Shown: positions 44,980 through 53,879 of the stretch, piece by piece
How positions within the stretch are numbered: position 1 is the stretch's first letter
How the letters are laid out: every line of letters starts with the position of its first letter
Source of the DNA: Pelagibacterium flavum
GTDB lineage: Bacteria > Pseudomonadota > Alphaproteobacteria > Rhizobiales > Devosiaceae
Assembly: GCF_025854335.1 (NCBI RefSeq)
Contig: NZ_CP107716.1
Location: 434,001 to 498,000 of the forward strand
Length of the DNA stretch: 64,000 bases
Reading direction: 5' to 3'
The notes under the pieces: model-generated
Seen by the model: the letters and a program-made list of their open reading frames with translations, nothing else
What the model was told of the DNA's origin: nothing
Databases searched by the model: none
Program-made: the position numbers and the translations under genes

Positions 44980-46461
44980 ATGACCATGAATGACCTGCCG
45001 ATTGCTGTCATTGGCGCCGGTCCTGTAGGGCTCGCCGCAGCAGCTCATTTGTTTGAGCGGAACCTCGTTCCAGTCGTGTTCGAAGCGGGACGGCAAGCGG
45101 GCTCTGCCATTTCGCAGTGGTCCCACGTTCACCTGTTTTCCCCCTGGAAATTCAACATTGATGCCGCCTCCCGAGCGCTTCTGGAAGCGGAGCATTGGCA
45201 GCATCCCGATCCTGAGGTTCAACCTACCGGGGGCCAGCTTGTTGAAGATTACATTGCACCGCTTGCGGCCCATCCAAAACTCGCGCCGCACATCCGGTAC
45301 GAAACCACCGTTGTCGCCATTTCTCGACTCAATCGGTCCAGGCTCGACAATGCGGATCGCGAGAAATCGCCATTTGTCGTCATCTGGAACGACCGAGATG
45401 GGAACCGGCATCGGACTCTCGCACGGGCGGTTATCGATGCTTCGGGAACCTGGCATCGGCCGAACCCGATGGGCCGCGATGGTCTCGCCGTCGAGGGCGA
45501 GCACGAGTACAAGGACCCGATTGCCTATGGCATTCCCGACGTTCTCGGGAAAGATCGTGATGTGTATGCTGGCAAGCACACCCTCGTTGTTGGCGCCGGT
45601 CACTCAGCCATCAACGCCGTTCTCGATCTGCTCGATCTGAAAATCGAGAACCCGCAGACGCGGATCAGCTGGGCAACGCGTTCGGGTGGCACCGACCGCC
45701 TGATTGGCGGAGGGTTGAATGATGCACTTCCAGGACGCGGCCTTCTGGGGCATCGCGCGGCCAATGCAGTGCGCGACGGCGGCGTGTCTCTGTTGTCGCC
45801 CTTCACGATCAACAAGGTTGAGAGAACGCCTCATGCCTTCAATGTGGCCGGTGAACTGGGTGCAGACGCGGTCAATCTCGCGGTCGACCGCTTAATCGTC
45901 GCGACAGGATTTAGGCCCGACTTTTCTTTCTTGTCAGAGCTCAGGCTGACCTTGGATCCTGTGGTAGAAGCCACCCCGGCCCTTGCCCCTCTGATCGACC
46001 CCAATTTTCACTCGTGCGGAACGGTGCGACCGCACGGCGCGGTGGAGCTGGCTCATCCCGAGCCTGGCTTCTACATCGTCGGAATGAAGTCCTATGGGCG
46101 CGCGCCAACCTTCCTGCTTGCCACGGGCTACGAACAGGTGCGTTCCGTCGTGGCCATGTTGGCTGGAGACGAAGAAGCCGCGCTCCGGGTCGAACTCGAA
46201 CTCCCGGAGACGGGCATCTGCAGAACCGCGACCGCGGCAACCATCTCGCTCAACGCTAAAAAGGAAATGACTATGAACGCACCCGTCAAGGACGAGCCCC
46301 AGGCAGCCGGATGCTGCGGCGGGCCCGCGCCGGCCGGCGTAGAGGCATGCTGCGTCAAAGATGCCGACGCCAAAGCCGCAGGCGAAAGCGGATGCGGCTG
46401 CGGATCAAAACCGTCAGCACAGGTAGAACCGAAGGCTAAGCCCGTTGCCTGCTGCGATTAA
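44980..46461 (+). CDS. FAD/NAD(P)-dependent oxidoreductase with Cys-rich tail
   Basis: A 493-residue flavoprotein. Residues 1-430 form a monooxygenase/thioredoxin-reductase-like two-dinucleotide fold: FAD site VIGAGPVGLAAAAHL near residue 9 and NAD(P) site VVGAGHSAINAV near residue 205, with LIVATGFRPD. After an NAKKEMTMNAP linker comes a ~55-residue tail with eight cysteines (GCCGG, ACC, CGCG, ACCD). Similar flavoproteins occur in ars operons; the tail looks like a fused metal or metalloid binder. An ATG inside the linker (MTMNAP) could instead start a separate peptide. A weak hairpin follows at 46471-46497. Confidence 0.85.
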   Translation: MTMNDLPIAVIGAGPVGLAAAAHLFERNLVPVVFEAGRQAGSAISQWSHVHLFSPWKFNIDAASRALLEAEHWQHPDPEVQPTGGQLVEDYIAPLAAHPKLAPHIRYETTVVAISRLNRSRLDNADREKSPFVVIWNDRDGNRHRTLARAVIDASGTWHRPNPMGRDGLAVEGEHEYKDPIAYGIPDVLGKDRDVYAGKHTLVVGAGHSAINAVLDLLDLKIENPQTRISWATRSGGTDRLIGGGLNDALPGRGLLGHRAANAVRDGGVSLLSPFTINKVERTPHAFNVAGELGADAVNLAVDRLIVATGFRPDFSFLSELRLTLDPVVEATPALAPLIDPNFHSCGTVRPHGAVELAHPEPGFYIVGMKSYGRAPTFLLATGYEQVRSVVAMLAGDEEAALRVELELPETGICRTATAATISLNAKKEMTMNAPVKDEPQAAGCCGGPAPAGVEACCVKDADAKAAGESGCGCGSKPSAQVEPKAKPVACCD

Positions 46462-46515
46462 TCCGAAATTGCCCGGTGTCGGTCTCTGAAGCCGGGCCTA
46501 TCAAAGAGACTTTCC

Positions 46516-47178
46516 ATGCAACTGCCTGACAAAACCGTGGATCGGACGCTCAACTGCACCGAGGCTCGCTTCGACGATGTGCTGGACTACTGGTTTGGCG
46601 ACCTGCAAGAAACCGGTATGCCGGGCGAAAGCAGCCCTCAGCTTCGACGTTGGAACGGCAAGGACCCGCAGGTCGACAGCGAAATTCGCCGTAGATTTTC
46701 TCAACTTCACGAAAAGCTGGCGCGGGATGTCGAACATGGGTGGGTGCCGCACGATTTGCGCCGTCGCCTGGCGGCCGTGATCGTTCTCGATCAGTTTCCA
46801 CGCAACATGTATCGCGGAACCGCCCGGATGTACGAAACCGACCCGCTTGCACTGGGTCTTTCTCGAGCATCGCTGGGCGACAGATCAGTCGTTGACCTTG
46901 ATCTGTTCAAGGTGATGTTTCTCTTCATGCCACTCATGCACTCAGAATTGCCTGCAGATCAGGCGGCGATGATCGACCGATTTTTCGCGCTCCAGGCAGC
47001 AGCGGCCTCGCGCAAGCTCAACAGCAAGCCATTCTTCGACATGGCCCTTCAATTTGCCACGCGCCATTTCGAGATCATTGACCGTTTTGGCCGCTTTCCC
47101 CATCGGAACGACATGCTCGGCCGGGTCACAACGCCCGCGGAAGAAGCCTTTCTCAAGGAAGAGAACGGCAGCTTCTGA
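46516..47178 (+). CDS. DUF924 protein
   Basis: A 220-residue helical protein of family DUF924: VLDYWFGDLQETG at the start, AVIVLDQFPRNMYRG in the middle, LFLFMPLMHSE and ATRHFEIIDRFGRFPHRN near the end. The family has a tetratricopeptide-like fold and no known activity. Its place between a flavoprotein and an exporter under an ArsR regulator is noteworthy. Confidence 0.88.
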   Translation: MQLPDKTVDRTLNCTEARFDDVLDYWFGDLQETGMPGESSPQLRRWNGKDPQVDSEIRRRFSQLHEKLARDVEHGWVPHDLRRRLAAVIVLDQFPRNMYRGTARMYETDPLALGLSRASLGDRSVVDLDLFKVMFLFMPLMHSELPADQAAMIDRFFALQAAAASRKLNSKPFFDMALQFATRHFEIIDRFGRFPHRNDMLGRVTTPAEEAFLKEENGSF

Positions 47179-47250
47179 CTGCATGAACAGCCCGTCGCGT
47201 TATCTCGGCCGTGGGCGGGTCGCAACGCGGTGAAGGAGGGCCAAAGCACA

Positions 47251-48453
47251 ATGAGCGAGACCAGCACGACCAGAATAACCACGGCGCTTGGTGTCGTCAT
47301 GATCTTCTCATGGGGCACGACCTATTACCTGCTGGCCATTCTCTCCGCTCCGATCCAGATCGAAACCGGCTGGTCCGCGACACAAGTTGCTCTGGGACTG
47401 TCGATCGGCCTATTGACGTCCGGGCTAGTCTCGCGCTCGGTCGGACGCACCATCGGAGCCAGGGATGGCCGGATCGTGCTTACGAGCGGCATGCTGTTGA
47501 TCGCGACAGGTCTGGTCGCCTTGAGCCTTGCGCACTGGCTCGCGATGTATTGGGCTGCATGGATCATCATCGGCACCGGAATGGGGGCCGGCCTCTACGA
47601 CGCCGCCTTCTCGACACTGGGAAAACTGTTCGGCGTCAACGCCAAGTCTGCAATCACCACGCTTACACTCTGGGGCGGTTTTGCCAGCACCATATGCTGG
47701 CCAATCTTGAGTGTTCTCGTTGATATGGTCGGGTGGCGGTATGCGTGTCTGGCGTTTGCCGGCCTGCACATCGTTCTGACGGCTCCGCTGTGTGCTGTTG
47801 TCCTCCCTTGCGGCAGTCCGGCTGAGCCATCGGCAGAGACAGGGCGGCAGGACTCAAAACTCTCACCGCTCGTTCTCTCGCGTCCTTTCTGGTGCATCTT
47901 GGTCGCAAGCATAACGCTTGCCATGCTAGCGTCCTTCTGGTCGGTGCACATCATCGTCATCTTGAGTGCGAGCGGCTATTCCGGTCCGGCTTCGGTTGGC
48001 CTGGCAGCACTGATCGGCCCCGCCCAGATCGGTGCCAGGGTCGTGGAAAAGCTCGCTGGAGGGCGGTATCATCCGATCTGGACCATGATCTTCGCAACCG
48101 CACTCGTCGCTTTAGGTTTCTTGGGGCTTGGCCTTGGGATTCACGCCGGAGCAGCGCTTGTCGCATACGGAGCCGGTAACGGATTGTGGTCGATTGCGAG
48201 GGCGACCATTCCTCTCGTCGTATTTGGCTCCAGCAACTATCCTCACGTCATGGGCTCGATTGCTGCCCCAGCTCTGATCGCTGCCGCATTGGCGCCCTCC
48301 GCAGGTGCTTTCCTGATGCAGGCGCTGGGGACGGGCTCAATTGCATCCGTCATGATTATCGTGGCGGCGATAGCCGTGGTGGCGGCGATGACGCTTTTCT
48401 TCGATCTGGGGTCCAGTGGCGGCACGGCTGAGGGCACACATCTGCAAATCTGA
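47251..48453 (+). CDS. MFS transporter in metalloid-resistance context
   Basis: A 400-residue major facilitator protein with twelve predicted helices. The opening (VVMIFSWGTTYYLLAIL) and the AARDGR-like loop (GRTIGARDGRIVL) between helices 2 and 3 fit MFS. AAGGAGG precedes the ATG at 47251. Relatives placed beside arsR genes export arsenicals (ArsK-type), but the substrate here is inferred from context only. Confidence 0.82.
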   Translation: MSETSTTRITTALGVVMIFSWGTTYYLLAILSAPIQIETGWSATQVALGLSIGLLTSGLVSRSVGRTIGARDGRIVLTSGMLLIATGLVALSLAHWLAMYWAAWIIIGTGMGAGLYDAAFSTLGKLFGVNAKSAITTLTLWGGFASTICWPILSVLVDMVGWRYACLAFAGLHIVLTAPLCAVVLPCGSPAEPSAETGRQDSKLSPLVLSRPFWCILVASITLAMLASFWSVHIIVILSASGYSGPASVGLAALIGPAQIGARVVEKLAGGRYHPIWTMIFATALVALGFLGLGLGIHAGAALVAYGAGNGLWSIARATIPLVVFGSSNYPHVMGSIAAPALIAAALAPSAGAFLMQALGTGSIASVMIIVAAIAVVAAMTLFFDLGSSGGTAEGTHLQI

Positions 48454-48833
48454 GCCGGATCAGCGGAATCATGCGTTCGGGCACAGTGGTCCTGCATTAA
48501 CCCGCTATCGTTTCGATCCGCCCAGAAATTCCAACAAGGGCAATGGTCGTTCGGCAGAAGACCGTATGTGCGGTCCAGTTCGGACTGACCAGCGATGTGG
48601 GTGTCAGCGTACTGGTCTGGCTTGAGCGGCGGGGGGGGGGGGGACCCGACTTCTCAGAAGTTGCGGATCCGATGATCCTGCCCAGGACATGCCCGTCCTC
48701 CTGCGTATTTGGTGGCAAGGTGGAGCGCGCCTGCTCTGGCGTGATTCAGGTCAATATCGTCGACCAGTCTTTTTGCTACACTATGGGCACAAGCGTGCGG
48801 CGTGCTTGTTGTGCCCTGGAAAGTGATTGAGAA
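48454..48833. other. Intergenic with 13-G tract
   Basis: A 380-base space without a convincing gene. It holds an uninterrupted run of thirteen G at 48631-48643. Short frames on both strands cross the run, but none resembles a known protein. Confidence 0.5.
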
Positions 48834-49238
48834 ATGCTTGAATACAAGATCGAAGCCCGCCGGGTGGATGCTCACGGGTCCATCGCCACGGCAAAGGCCG
48901 CACAGATCCATCTCGATACCGATCCAGTTGGTCGAACTGATGCCTTCAACCCTGCAGAATTGATGCTGGCTTCGGTCGCGGCCTGCATTCTCAAAGGCAT
49001 CGAGCGCGTTGCTCCTATGCTGCACTTTGAGTTCAAGGGCGCTTACGTCGAAATCCACGGCATTCGGCAGGACAGCCCTCCCAAGATGATCTCCATCGAC
49101 TACGTTCTTACGATCGACACGCAGGAGACAGACCAGCGGCTGGAATTGCTGCACAAGAACATCCGAAAATATGGCACGATCTCGAATACTGCCGCTGCGG
49201 CGACGGCACTAAACGGCATCATTCGGAGGCAGGTATGA
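48834..49238 (+). CDS. OsmC-family protein
   Basis: A 134-residue OsmC/Ohr-fold protein: NPAELMLASVAACILKGIERVAP with the conserved Cys (here in the ACI segment), then a beta strand pair and ISNTAAAATALNG. The usual second cysteine of peroxidase-active members is absent, so it belongs to the less defined YhfA-like branch. Its stop overlaps the VIT gene by four bases. Confidence 0.85.
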   Translation: MLEYKIEARRVDAHGSIATAKAAQIHLDTDPVGRTDAFNPAELMLASVAACILKGIERVAPMLHFEFKGAYVEIHGIRQDSPPKMISIDYVLTIDTQETDQRLELLHKNIRKYGTISNTAAAATALNGIIRRQV

Positions 49239-49681
49239 GTAGGCTGCACACGGAGAAGCATCTCGTCTCGCGTATCGGATGGTTGCGGGCAGCAATCCTG
49301 GGTGCAAATGATGGCATCGTTTCGACAGCCAGCCTCATCGTCGGCGTTGCCTCGGCAGCACAGGGGACTTCCGAGATTCTTGTCGCGGGGGTTGCCGGAC
49401 TGGTTGCTGGATCAATGTCGATGGCGGCAGGCGAGTATGTCTCGGTCAGCTCGCAGTCCGACACGGAGCAAGCGGACCTCGAACGAGAACGGATAGAGCT
49501 TGAGACACAGCCTGAATCTGAGAAGGAGGAGCTCGCGCACATCTACGTCATGCGTGGCCTGTCCGATGAGCTTGCGCAGCAAGTCGCCGACCAACTGGCG
49601 GCCAAAGACGCACTTGCTGCCCACGCAAACGATGAGCTTGGCATCTCGGAGGTGACTACCGCGCGCGGCTTTCGACATTGA
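49235..49681 (+). pseudogene. VIT/CCC1-family transporter, truncated
   Basis: A 148-residue product beginning HLVSRIGWLRAAILGANDGIVSTASLIVGVASA, a strong VIT1/CCC1 signature, followed by the metal-binding cytoplasmic helices (ERERIELETQPESEKEELAHIY). It stops right after ELGISEVTTAR, where the family continues with three more membrane helices (~230 residues in total). A short NAATFAIASSPAVVAVIAV stretch at about 49820-49880 in another frame looks like a remnant of that part, so a frameshift or deletion has removed the C-terminal half. Confidence 0.7.
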
Positions 49682-49804
49682 GCTGCACTTCTAGTCCGGC
49701 ACCAGACTGTGACTGGCCGCCCGGCCGCTGCAGGAATAGCACTAGCTTCAAATCGCAGGTGGAGCCAGCCTCGTCCTGGAAGGCTGGTCGCCCTGGAAGC
49801 ACCC

Positions 49805-50485
49805 TTACCTGTTGTTGGTAATGCCGCCACCTTTGCCATTGCCAGTTCCCCAGCTGTTGTGGCGGTCATTGCAGTTGCGGCCCGGCGTGATGCTGGGACT
49901 GTAACCCGCACACATTGTTTCGGCTTCTCGACAAATTTCGCTGGTTAGGCGCGGAATCGAGAAGCTGCGTTGAGAGAGTGGAACGTCAGACTGGAAGACG
50001 AAACGAAACAGGGGCGCAAAGGGATATTGACCTTCTGCCATCACGACGCATCTTCCCGCCGCCAGAACGAGTTGGCCACTCGGGACGTCGATCAGGTCCC
50101 CTGCTTCTCGGGCAGCCATACCGTTGGCGGCAGCGCTGCTGATAACCTCCGCCTGACCCTCGGAAACCGGGATGCCTATTGTGAGGCGCATTCCAGTCCT
50201 TTCGACATCGAACGGACGCATCACAGCTTCACTGATTGAGAAATAGTCGATGATCTCGGACTGGGACGTCTCCCCGATTGCGCGGCGGGCCACAAGTTCG
50301 CTGAGCGAGCTCGTCAGAGTGTTCAGCTTGCGGTCTGCGGTCAACGCCTGGCTGATATCGACCGATCCCAAAAAGAGCAAAAGCAGGAACGGTGCGATCA
50401 AGGCGAACTCGACGGCTGCCAAGCCTCCTGTTGCGCCGCAGAAGGAACAGCCAAGCTCGCGTGCCCTGTCAAAGCGGTTCATCAT
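49805..50485 (-). CDS. TadE/TadG-like pilus assembly protein
   Basis: A 226-residue protein with the TadE-like start: a short basic N-terminus, then GGLAAVEFALIAPFLLLLFLGSVDI, a prepilin-like membrane segment with the conserved Glu, and a periplasmic part ending in a Gly/Asn-rich tail (GNGKGGGITNNR). Tad pilus minor components are built this way. No other tad gene is beside it. The start at 50485 gives the standard short leader. Confidence 0.8.
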   Translation of the reverse strand: MMNRFDRARELGCSFCGATGGLAAVEFALIAPFLLLLFLGSVDISQALTADRKLNTLTSSLSELVARRAIGETSQSEIIDYFSISEAVMRPFDVERTGMRLTIGIPVSEGQAEVISSAAANGMAAREAGDLIDVPSGQLVLAAGRCVVMAEGQYPFAPLFRFVFQSDVPLSQRSFSIPRLTSEICREAETMCAGYSPSITPGRNCNDRHNSWGTGNGKGGGITNNR

Positions 50486-50763
50486 GCCCGATCCAATCCT
50501 CCGGTGTCGTGTGGGCCCCTGAAGGCGATCCGGACGATCCCACGGCAACGGTTAATCGCGCGTGCAACAGCGCGGTAAAAAGCGAATAATGCGCTGGTGA
50601 TTGGTTCTGATCTATCTCTACACATCTGCGTGCCCGGATCACTGCCGGGCAAGTCATGTAAATTCAGACGCGTTTGTTTACCTGTTGTTAGAGCCTGACC
50701 AGCATAGTTCGTTCACCTCGGCAGAAGCCCGAGTTTTCCGTGCCCCAGAATAAGGTGCCAAAA

Positions 50764-52281
50764 ATGTCTGATATTACGCTCTCGAAGGCGGTTCGCTCGA
50801 ACCTGCTCTCCCTCCAGAACACTGCTGACATGATGTCGGCAACCCAGACCAAGCTTGCCACCGGCAAGAAGGTCAATTCGGCCCTGGACAACCCGACCAA
50901 CTTCTTCACTGCCTCTTCTCTGAACTCGCGCGCCGGCGACATGAACTCGCTGCTGGACTCCATGGCCAATGGTATCCAGACGCTCGAGGCTGCCGATAAC
51001 GGCCTGTCCTCGATCACCAAGACGCTGGAATCCATGCAGTCGACGCTGCGTCAGGCCCGTCAGGACAAGTCGTTCCAGACCGCGTCCTACACGATGGAAG
51101 ATTCGTCTGTTGCCGGCGATAAGGTTTCGTTCTCCGGCGGCGCGGTTGGCGCAACAGCTGCGGACGTCAACCTGACCAAGGGCACCGCGGGCGAAGTCAG
51201 CTACACCTTTGGTAGCGCGATTAACCTCGATGATGGTACTGACACGGCATCCTTGTCCTTCGATATTGCCGTAGACGGCGGTGCCACCCAAGCAGTCACC
51301 ATCGATGCCACAGACGCCGCAGCGGTTGGCAACGGTGACAACACGATCGACGATGCTGACGAACTAACAAGCATTCTCAACAGTAAGATTACGGGTGCGA
51401 CGGCCACAAATGACGGCGGCACCATCACAATTGCGTCGGATACGGATGGTACAAGTTCGTCGGTCGCCGTCACCAACTATACATTCAATGGCGATGTCGA
51501 CAGCAACACCACTTCTGTGACGGATACAACCGGCCTCGGCAATGCAAGCGGCACCGGCGGTGCCGACGGCGGCGACACCAAGACAGTTGATGAACTCGTT
51601 TCTGAGATCAACAACAACTCAGCACTTGAGGGCAAAATCCGCGCCTCGAACGACAACGGCAAGTTGCGCATCGAGAACCAGTCGACCCAGAAACTCAACG
51701 TGGGTGGTGTCAGCGCTGACGGCAACGTCGATGGTACGTCCTCTGGCGCCAACTCGATCGAAGGCAACTCCGTTCGTGCGGGTCTGGCCGACCAGTTCAA
51801 CGAACTGCGCGACCAGCTCGACAAGATCGCAGACGACGCATCGTTCAACGGTATCAACCTGCTGCGCGGCGACAACCTGCAGATCACGTTCAACGAGACC
51901 GGCACGTCGGAAATCAACATCCAGACCGAAGGTGGCGAGACCATCAACTCGGGCAATCTGGGCGTTCCGACCACGCTTGAAGCCTCTGACCTCGACAGCG
52001 ACGCCAACATCGACTCCGTGCTCGCAGACGTAAAGTCCGCGATCAACGAAGTCCGGTCGCAGTCCTCGACCTTCGGTTCGAACCTCTCGATCGTCGAAAA
52101 CCGTCAGGACTTCACCAAGAACATGATCAACACGCTGGAAACCGGCGCGTCCAACCTCACCCTGGCCGATGCCAATGAGGAAGCCGCCAACCTTCTGGCC
52201 CTGCAGACCCGCCAGCAGCTGTCCTCGACCGCTCTGTCGATGGCTTCGCAGGCTGATCAGGCCGTCCTGCGTCTGTTCTAA
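50764..52281 (+). CDS. Flagellin
   Basis: A 505-residue flagellin. The N-terminal D0/D1 region has SKAVRSNLLSLQNTADMM and ALDNPTNFFTASSLNSRA, and the C-terminal D1/D0 region has the RQDFTKNMINTLETGASNLTLADANEEAANLLALQTRQQL motif and ends QAVLRLF. The ~250-residue middle is Asp/Thr/Gly-rich, variable and surface-exposed. AAGGTG precedes the ATG at 50764. It is secreted through the flagellar type III system and forms the filament. A strong terminator follows at once. Confidence 0.95.
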   Translation: MSDITLSKAVRSNLLSLQNTADMMSATQTKLATGKKVNSALDNPTNFFTASSLNSRAGDMNSLLDSMANGIQTLEAADNGLSSITKTLESMQSTLRQARQDKSFQTASYTMEDSSVAGDKVSFSGGAVGATAADVNLTKGTAGEVSYTFGSAINLDDGTDTASLSFDIAVDGGATQAVTIDATDAAAVGNGDNTIDDADELTSILNSKITGATATNDGGTITIASDTDGTSSSVAVTNYTFNGDVDSNTTSVTDTTGLGNASGTGGADGGDTKTVDELVSEINNNSALEGKIRASNDNGKLRIENQSTQKLNVGGVSADGNVDGTSSGANSIEGNSVRAGLADQFNELRDQLDKIADDASFNGINLLRGDNLQITFNETGTSEINIQTEGGETINSGNLGVPTTLEASDLDSDANIDSVLADVKSAINEVRSQSSTFGSNLSIVENRQDFTKNMINTLETGASNLTLADANEEAANLLALQTRQQLSSTALSMASQADQAVLRLF

Positions 52282-52306
52282 GAGCAGCAAATCGGCTAAG
52301 CGAGGA

Positions 52307-52331
52307 GGCGGTCCAGAAGGACCGCCTTTTT
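52307..52331 (+). terminator. Rho-independent terminator of flagellin
   Basis: Perfect 8-bp stem GGCGGTCC-AGAA-GGACCGCC followed by TTTTTC, 26 bases after the flagellin stop. It ends fifteen bases before the flbT start, so flbT expression depends on read-through or its own signal. Confidence 0.9.
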
Positions 52332-52345
52332 CGTTGGAGGTGACA

Positions 52346-52696
52346 ATGGCGCTGAAGATCAACTTGAAGGCGGGCGAGAGACTTCTTATCGCGACATCCA
52401 GGCTGACGGTTGCTTCGGAAGGCTACACCACGATCATCATCGAGGGCGACCTTCCGGTCATGCGCGAGAGCGAAAGCATCACCCTTGAGCAAGCCCAAAC
52501 TCCACGGGCCCGAATCTACTATCACATGCAGCAGTTTTACCTGTCCCAGAGCGCTGAGCACATGAAAATCGTACAAGCCATCTCTGAGACGCTAAGCGAT
52601 GATGAACGTGCTGAGGTTCAGCATGTCCTCAACCATGTCGAAGCCGGTTCGATCTTTACGGCGCTGAAGGCGGCGCGAAAATTTGCCCAATTTTAG
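52346..52696 (+). CDS. flbT: Flagellar biosynthesis repressor FlbT
   Basis: A 116-residue FlbT: LKINLKAGERLLIATSRLTV, LEQAQTPRARIYYHMQQFYL and the helical end SIFTALKAARKF. In Caulobacter FlbT binds flagellin mRNA and reduces its stability until the hook is complete. TTGGAGG stands directly before the ATG. The usual partner flaF is not next to it. Confidence 0.93.
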   Translation: MALKINLKAGERLLIATSRLTVASEGYTTIIIEGDLPVMRESESITLEQAQTPRARIYYHMQQFYLSQSAEHMKIVQAISETLSDDERAEVQHVLNHVEAGSIFTALKAARKFAQF

Positions 52697-53042
52697 GCGA
52701 ACGCACCATCCGCCCTCTTCATTGATATGACCTGGTTTTTGCTGAACGGTTCTACCGATAGCTGTCGTTCTCTGAGATGAAGATACGGCAAATGACGAGC
52801 AAGCCAGATGGGCCGGCACCGAAGCCGCGCGGAATTATGCCACGCTTAAAATCAGTTGACGAAAGACCATCGAGACGTCTCGCGAGGAAAGCGGCGTCTT
52901 CATCGCTCGCATAGTGTGCAAATCTGGACTTGCACTCGTCTGCACTGGGAAAGCCTTGGCCGTCCTCTCAGATGTCAACGACGAACTCGGGCGTGGCGGC
53001 AAAGCCAGCCTCAGGCAGCGCGGCCCTTTCACGGTCGCCATT
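52697..53042. other. Intergenic, no supportable gene
   Basis: Convergent space between flbT and the GntR gene. Short frames exist on both strands; none has a family match or a clear ribosome site. Confidence 0.45.
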
Positions 53043-53762
53043 TCATATTTGACGACGAAGAATGATCTCGTAACTGTAATGCTGAGCCGGCAGGGTATTG
53101 ACAGTAATTATTCTGTTCACTCCATCCGCGTCTCGATAGCAGCGCCGAAGTTCGAGCGCATGCGCCCCAGGTTGCACCTGCAGGGCTTCCGCGAGGGCGG
53201 CCGGGACGGGGACAGCACGCACAGACTGATGGATCTCCCGGATTACAACGGCATGGCGTTCCTCCAGGAGCGTGTAAACGAGACCGGCGTAGTCGGGCAC
53301 CTCCTCGGCTATGTCTGCGTAGTCCTCACACAGATAGATATCGGTCCAGGCGACCGGCGCCTCCTGCCCGTCGATGTGACGCGTCTGGCGGATCAGCACC
53401 CACCGGCGCCCCGGCCGATCCTGAAGGCTTTTGGCCAATGCCTCGTCTGCAATCATGGGCGTGATGGAGTGCACCTGGCGCCAGGACGGTCCTGCGAACT
53501 CCATCAAGTCGCCTGTCGCTGACATCGTGTGCACATAGCTGGGAGGAGGCTCGGTCGAAAGCACCCGGGTCGGTGCGCCTTGACGCCGCTCGATCAATCC
53601 GAGCTTTTGAAGCTGCATCAGAGCGTTCCGAATGGTGGAGCGGCTCGCGCCGAACTGATCGCAAAGGACGGCTTCGCTCGGCATGGTGGCACCGACCTGG
53701 AAATGTCCGGCCCGCAGGTCCGCCAGCATCTGCCTTACAACTTCGGGGTAGCGTTTCTTCAC
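53043..53762 (-). CDS. GntR-family (HutC/UTRA) transcriptional regulator
   Basis: A 239-residue regulator: N-terminal winged helix (VGATMPSEAVLCDQFGASRSTIRNALMQLQKLGLIERRQG) and a UTRA ligand domain (residues ~80-235). It is divergent to the TRAP transporter genes and probably represses them until its ligand, a substrate or intermediate of the pathway, binds. Confidence 0.9.
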   Translation of the reverse strand: MKKRYPEVVRQMLADLRAGHFQVGATMPSEAVLCDQFGASRSTIRNALMQLQKLGLIERRQGAPTRVLSTEPPPSYVHTMSATGDLMEFAGPSWRQVHSITPMIADEALAKSLQDRPGRRWVLIRQTRHIDGQEAPVAWTDIYLCEDYADIAEEVPDYAGLVYTLLEERHAVVIREIHQSVRAVPVPAALAEALQVQPGAHALELRRCYRDADGVNRIITVNTLPAQHYSYEIILRRQI

Positions 53763-53804
53763 TTTTCAACCTCCCTGGGGACAGCGCGAATAACAAGTTT
53801 CAGC

Positions 53805-53858
53805 TTGACCGCTGCTCTTCTACTGGATAATGTCCGTACATGTCAACTCGTTCGTACA
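53805..53858 (+). promoter_or_regulatory. Promoter and direct-repeat operator of the TRAP operon
   Basis: A good sigma-70 promoter: TTGACC at 53805-53810, 17-base spacer, TAATGT at 53828-53833. Directly after the -10 lie two CGTACA repeats at 53835 and 53853, 18 bases apart; they would overlap the transcription start and are the probable GntR binding site. Confidence 0.65.
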
Positions 53859-53879
53859 AGTTTTCTGGGAGGAAAAACC

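Noticed and set aside
52792..52914. 40-codon basic frame after flbT
   Set aside because: No ribosome site and no match to flaF or any known flagellar protein.
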